From Parabacteroides faecis (lineage in GTDB: Bacteria > Bacteroidota > Bacteroidia > Bacteroidales > Tannerellaceae), in the NCBI RefSeq assembly GCF_014647375.1, contig NZ_BMPB01000001.1, forward strand, positions 62,001 through 126,000: a stretch of DNA of 64,000 nt. The letters run 5' to 3'. Of this stretch, positions 61,505 through 64,000 are shown one piece after another. Under the pieces are notes generated by a model that was not told where the DNA came from, made no database searches, and saw only the letters and a program-made list of their open reading frames with translations. Position 1 is the first letter of the stretch. Every line of letters starts with the position of its first letter. A program made the translations under genes and the position numbers.

Positions 61505-62896
61505 TTACATCTGTATTAATTCAATTCTTCTGATTTTGGGTTGAGCGATCGAATAAATCATGTTTACAAGTACCTCCATTTCTTTATTCCATGCTTCGCG
61601 TATTTCAGGATGCATCGCTTTGGTGAAATTATCAATATGTCCCTGCAAGAAAATGTTGGCATTCAGATTGGCTCGAATAGAATCCATCGCTACATGATTA
61701 TCGGCAAACAGAAGTCCTTTATCTTTCAAAATAGCAAATTCAGTCCAGGCATATTCTCGAAAACGTTTTTCTATTTCCCAACGTTCTTCGTTCAGATGCA
61801 TGATTTTTACTGCTTGTTGATATTGGGGCGTCTGGGTCAACTCCGCCATATTGATACCTTTAGCCAGGTCTCCCGCGGGAAAAGTTGCCATTTCTTCTCC
61901 GTCAATTTTCAGGGTATAATTGCCTTTCAAACCTTTAACCCGCAACACTTCCTGATTAATATCCTGTATAAGAGGCACATATTGAGAAGCCATCGACTGA
62001 CTCCTTTTTTTACCCCAACCACGTGGTACTGTATCTAAAGGATAAGGCAAAGCTTTTGCCAGGTAGCTAAAAGAGAGGTTACCGTTTTGGTTTTCCACAT
62101 TACTAATGTAACAATTGTTTTGCGTTTCTACTCTTTTGTTTGTAGCATTTACACAAATTTCAGCGACTGACTTTCCGGCAAGTCCCTGTGATTTAAGAAA
62201 GAAATAAGCCATCAGCATATTCCCATCGTTATCCGGGTGGATACGGTCTCCCTGCATTAAAGTGAACTCAGGATTCTTCGCTTGTTGTTCTGCGTTGATT
62301 TGTAAAATGGGGTTATGGAAATCAACGAAGGCCCAGTTGTTTTTCTTCGCAGCATCAATCTGCATGCCTATAATTTTCCGAATTGTTTCATTTTTGTTCG
62401 GGAACGGTTTATTATCCGCATTTTTCCAGGTTTCATCGTAAGGAGAACCTCCTATCAAAACCACTTCCGTTTCCGGATGTCCTTTCATTATTTTCTGCAT
62501 AGCCTGAAACGTGGTATCCACTCTTTGTAGTTGCTTTTCAACAAACTGAGCTGCATCATCCCGGAAGTATTCATAATAACCGCTGTCATTCATCCCAAAC
62601 GTCAAAGTCAGAACAGTCGGCTTTTTTGCATACGCATCTTCTTCCAGACGCTTGAGCATATCCCAGGATGCGTCCCCTCCGATACCTGCACTATACATTT
62701 GCATACGCTGATCCGGAAAACGGGTCATATAATATAACCAGATATAAGAATGGTAATGTCCTCCTTCGGTAATACTATTTCCAACGAAGACCACCCGGTC
62801 GCCAGCTTTAAACGGTTCCGGAGCTTTTTGGGCAGACAAAAATTGCACAGCCAATAAAGCTGAAGCTATTAATACTATTAATTGTTTCATTTTCAT
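61505..62896 (-). CDS. SGNH/GDSL-family hydrolase (operon E)
   Basis: This 463-residue secreted protein is read from the ATG at 62896, which overlaps the stop of the GH130 gene as TAATG and suggests translational coupling; the frame stays open upstream but gives no signal peptide. The signal is IASALLAVQFLSAQ. The SGNH blocks are FVGNSITEGG (S41 as likely nucleophile), AGIGGDASWDML, TLTFGMNDSGYY and the Asp-His pair in GDRIHPDND. The family contains esterases that deacetylate sugars. The last 200 residues form a helical part of unknown role. It probably removes an acyl group from the operon E glycan. Confidence 0.87.
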   Translation of the reverse strand: MKMKQLIVLIASALLAVQFLSAQKAPEPFKAGDRVVFVGNSITEGGHYHSYIWLYYMTRFPDQRMQMYSAGIGGDASWDMLKRLEEDAYAKKPTVLTLTFGMNDSGYYEYFRDDAAQFVEKQLQRVDTTFQAMQKIMKGHPETEVVLIGGSPYDETWKNADNKPFPNKNETIRKIIGMQIDAAKKNNWAFVDFHNPILQINAEQQAKNPEFTLMQGDRIHPDNDGNMLMAYFFLKSQGLAGKSVAEICVNATNKRVETQNNCYISNVENQNGNLSFSYLAKALPYPLDTVPRGWGKKRSQSMASQYVPLIQDINQEVLRVKGLKGNYTLKIDGEEMATFPAGDLAKGINMAELTQTPQYQQAVKIMHLNEERWEIEKRFREYAWTEFAILKDKGLLFADNHVAMDSIRANLNANIFLQGHIDNFTKAMHPEIREAWNKEMEVLVNMIYSIAQPKIRRIELIQM

Positions 62897-64000
62897 TAAA
62901 ATTCTAATTGTTTGTCGGAAACTGCAACAGCTACAAATGAGTCTGCACAGCCGTAATATAGATACCATTTGTTTTTATAATATACCAGCCCTTCGATAAA
63001 AACAGTTCCTGCTGGGTACTGGCCACTTTTTTCAAAATCATCCGTAGGTTGCAGGAATGGTTTATCCAGGCGGGCTATTACTTTTGTCGGATCTTTCTGA
63101 TCGAACAAAACCTGACCTGCACAATAAGAGTTGGCTGGATAAGCGGTGTCCCCTTCGGTTCCGGCTCTGTTTTTCCCGTTGTATAATAACAGAATGCCTT
63201 TCTTGGTAAGGATGGCGGGAGGACCACATTCCGTTAAATGGCTATCAAATTTACCTGGACGGGGAGAGAATAGCTTCAACAAATTACCATCTTTATCTAC
63301 AAGCGGTTCCCAGTCCGTCAGATTATCGGAGGTTGCAGCATATACATTCTGTTCTCCCCAATACATGAAATATCTGCCATTGATCTTTGTAATAACTTGT
63401 TTATTCCCCTTTAGTGTGGTTACGATAGAGGCAGATTTAGACGGTTCGTCATAAAATCGACCTTCATATGCTTTGCCAAATGCCGGCCCGTGTTTTGTCC
63501 AGTTTACTAAATCTTTGGATGTAGCAACAGCAAGACGGGGTACTTTTCGGTTCCATTGTGTATATAGTAATACATATGTACCATCTTCAGTCATTGCTAC
63601 ACGTGGATCTTCCGTTCCTCCAGGACACTCATTCGCTTCTTGCGAATCTTTCGCAGGGTAGAATGCAGGGGTAGTTTTCCTTGTAAAATTAAGCCCATCA
63701 ACAGAGGTTGCATATCCTAAACGAGATGTTCTGGAACCAATCCCCTGTGCCGAATTATCCTCTGCACGGTAAAGAACGACAATTTCATTCTTGTAAATAG
63801 TTGCGGCCGGATTGAATGTGTCGCTTTCTTCCCAGGCAACAGAGTCTTCCCGCATCGGACAGTAAAACTTTGTACTTCCCTGCGGAGAGATAATCGGATT
63901 CTTACCGGCTGGGCGTTCGAAACCATCCAGACACCAGTCTGTAGTGTCTACTGCGACAGTTTCTGTACTTTTCTTTTTCATTTCGCATGAAGTGAATGCT
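62896..64000 (-). CDS. GH130-like five-bladed propeller enzyme, lipoprotein, N-terminus beyond window
   Basis: The frame continues past the first ATG (63981) to the window edge. The upstream codons read AFTSCE just before MKKKSTE, a lipobox. The true start therefore lies outside and the protein is a lipoprotein; Lys-rich residues after the Cys suggest it faces the periplasm. Over 360 residues are visible. GH130-type blocks are FNPAATIYKNEIVVLYRAED, GGTEDPRVAMTEDGTYVLLY, ECGPPAILTKKGILLLYNGK and the closing YYKNKWYLYYGCADSFVAVA. Family members are mannoside phosphorylases (cytoplasmic) or beta-1,2-mannosidases. Export favours a hydrolase over a phosphorylase. Confidence 0.85.
   Translation of the reverse strand, partial: AFTSCEMKKKSTETVAVDTTDWCLDGFERPAGKNPIISPQGSTKFYCPMREDSVAWEESDTFNPAATIYKNEIVVLYRAEDNSAQGIGSRTSRLGYATSVDGLNFTRKTTPAFYPAKDSQEANECPGGTEDPRVAMTEDGTYVLLYTQWNRKVPRLAVATSKDLVNWTKHGPAFGKAYEGRFYDEPSKSASIVTTLKGNKQVITKINGRYFMYWGEQNVYAATSDNLTDWEPLVDKDGNLLKLFSPRPGKFDSHLTECGPPAILTKKGILLLYNGKNRAGTEGDTAYPANSYCAGQVLFDQKDPTKVIARLDKPFLQPTDDFEKSGQYPAGTVFIEGLVYYKNKWYLYYGCADSFVAVAVSDKQLEF

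Overview
The window is chromosomal DNA from a gut-type Bacteroidales, most like Parabacteroides or Bacteroides; I cannot fix the genus. It carries four SusC/SusD gene pairs (one SusD cut by the window edge), ECF sigma/FecR pairs, lipoprotein signal peptides with a Cys lipobox, Bacteroidetes promoter elements (TTTG / TAnnTTTG) and many glycoside hydrolases. No tRNA, rRNA, insertion sequence, phage gene or CRISPR array was seen.

Layout. (A) 1-6728, minus strand: ECF sigma, FecR, SusC and the start of a SusD that runs off the left edge. (Island) 6758-13160, minus strand: a PorW/SprE-like TPR lipoprotein, a ZnuB-type metal ABC permease, a small membrane-anchored protein and aroA. This looks like conserved backbone between glycan loci. 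(B) 13195-23393, minus strand: ECF sigma, FecR, SusC, SusD and two discoidin-type surface lipoproteins, with no enzyme, closed by a terminator. (C) 23438-38504, minus strand: ECF sigma, FecR, SusC, SusD, a terminator, a GH151-like enzyme, a GH92 alpha-mannosidase, an intergenic array of 22-bp repeats, then a deoxysugar mutarotase, a B12-binding corrinoid protein, a RhaT-type sugar/proton symporter and a UroD-fold methyltransferase. (D) 38563-49725, plus strand: FecR, SusC, SusD, a terminator, then GH16, GH89 and GH31. (E) 49781-64000, minus strand: a tight run of GH130 (cut by the right edge), SGNH hydrolase, GH38-like, GH92, sialate O-acetylesterase-like, GH92 and GH2 genes.

How they work together. 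Each SusC has an N-terminal STN signalling domain, so glycan import should signal through FecR to an ECF sigma factor. Loci C and D are divergent and have two FecR proteins but only one sigma gene between them. D looks suited to mucin O-glycans (endo-acting GH16, GH89 alpha-GlcNAc removal, small GH31). E looks suited to mannose-rich N-glycans or mannans. C joins mannosidase and fucosidase-like enzymes to an intracellular corrinoid methyl-transfer module; I infer a route for O-methylated (deoxy)sugars.

Regulation seen in the DNA. In B and D a promoter element lies antisense against the susC start codon, followed 60-90 bp later by an antisense-oriented intrinsic terminator, which predicts about 90-nt antisense sRNAs. 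C has a similar antisense terminator. Two intergenic regions carry unrelated sequences with the same design: tandem 22-bp units, each with an internal dyad.
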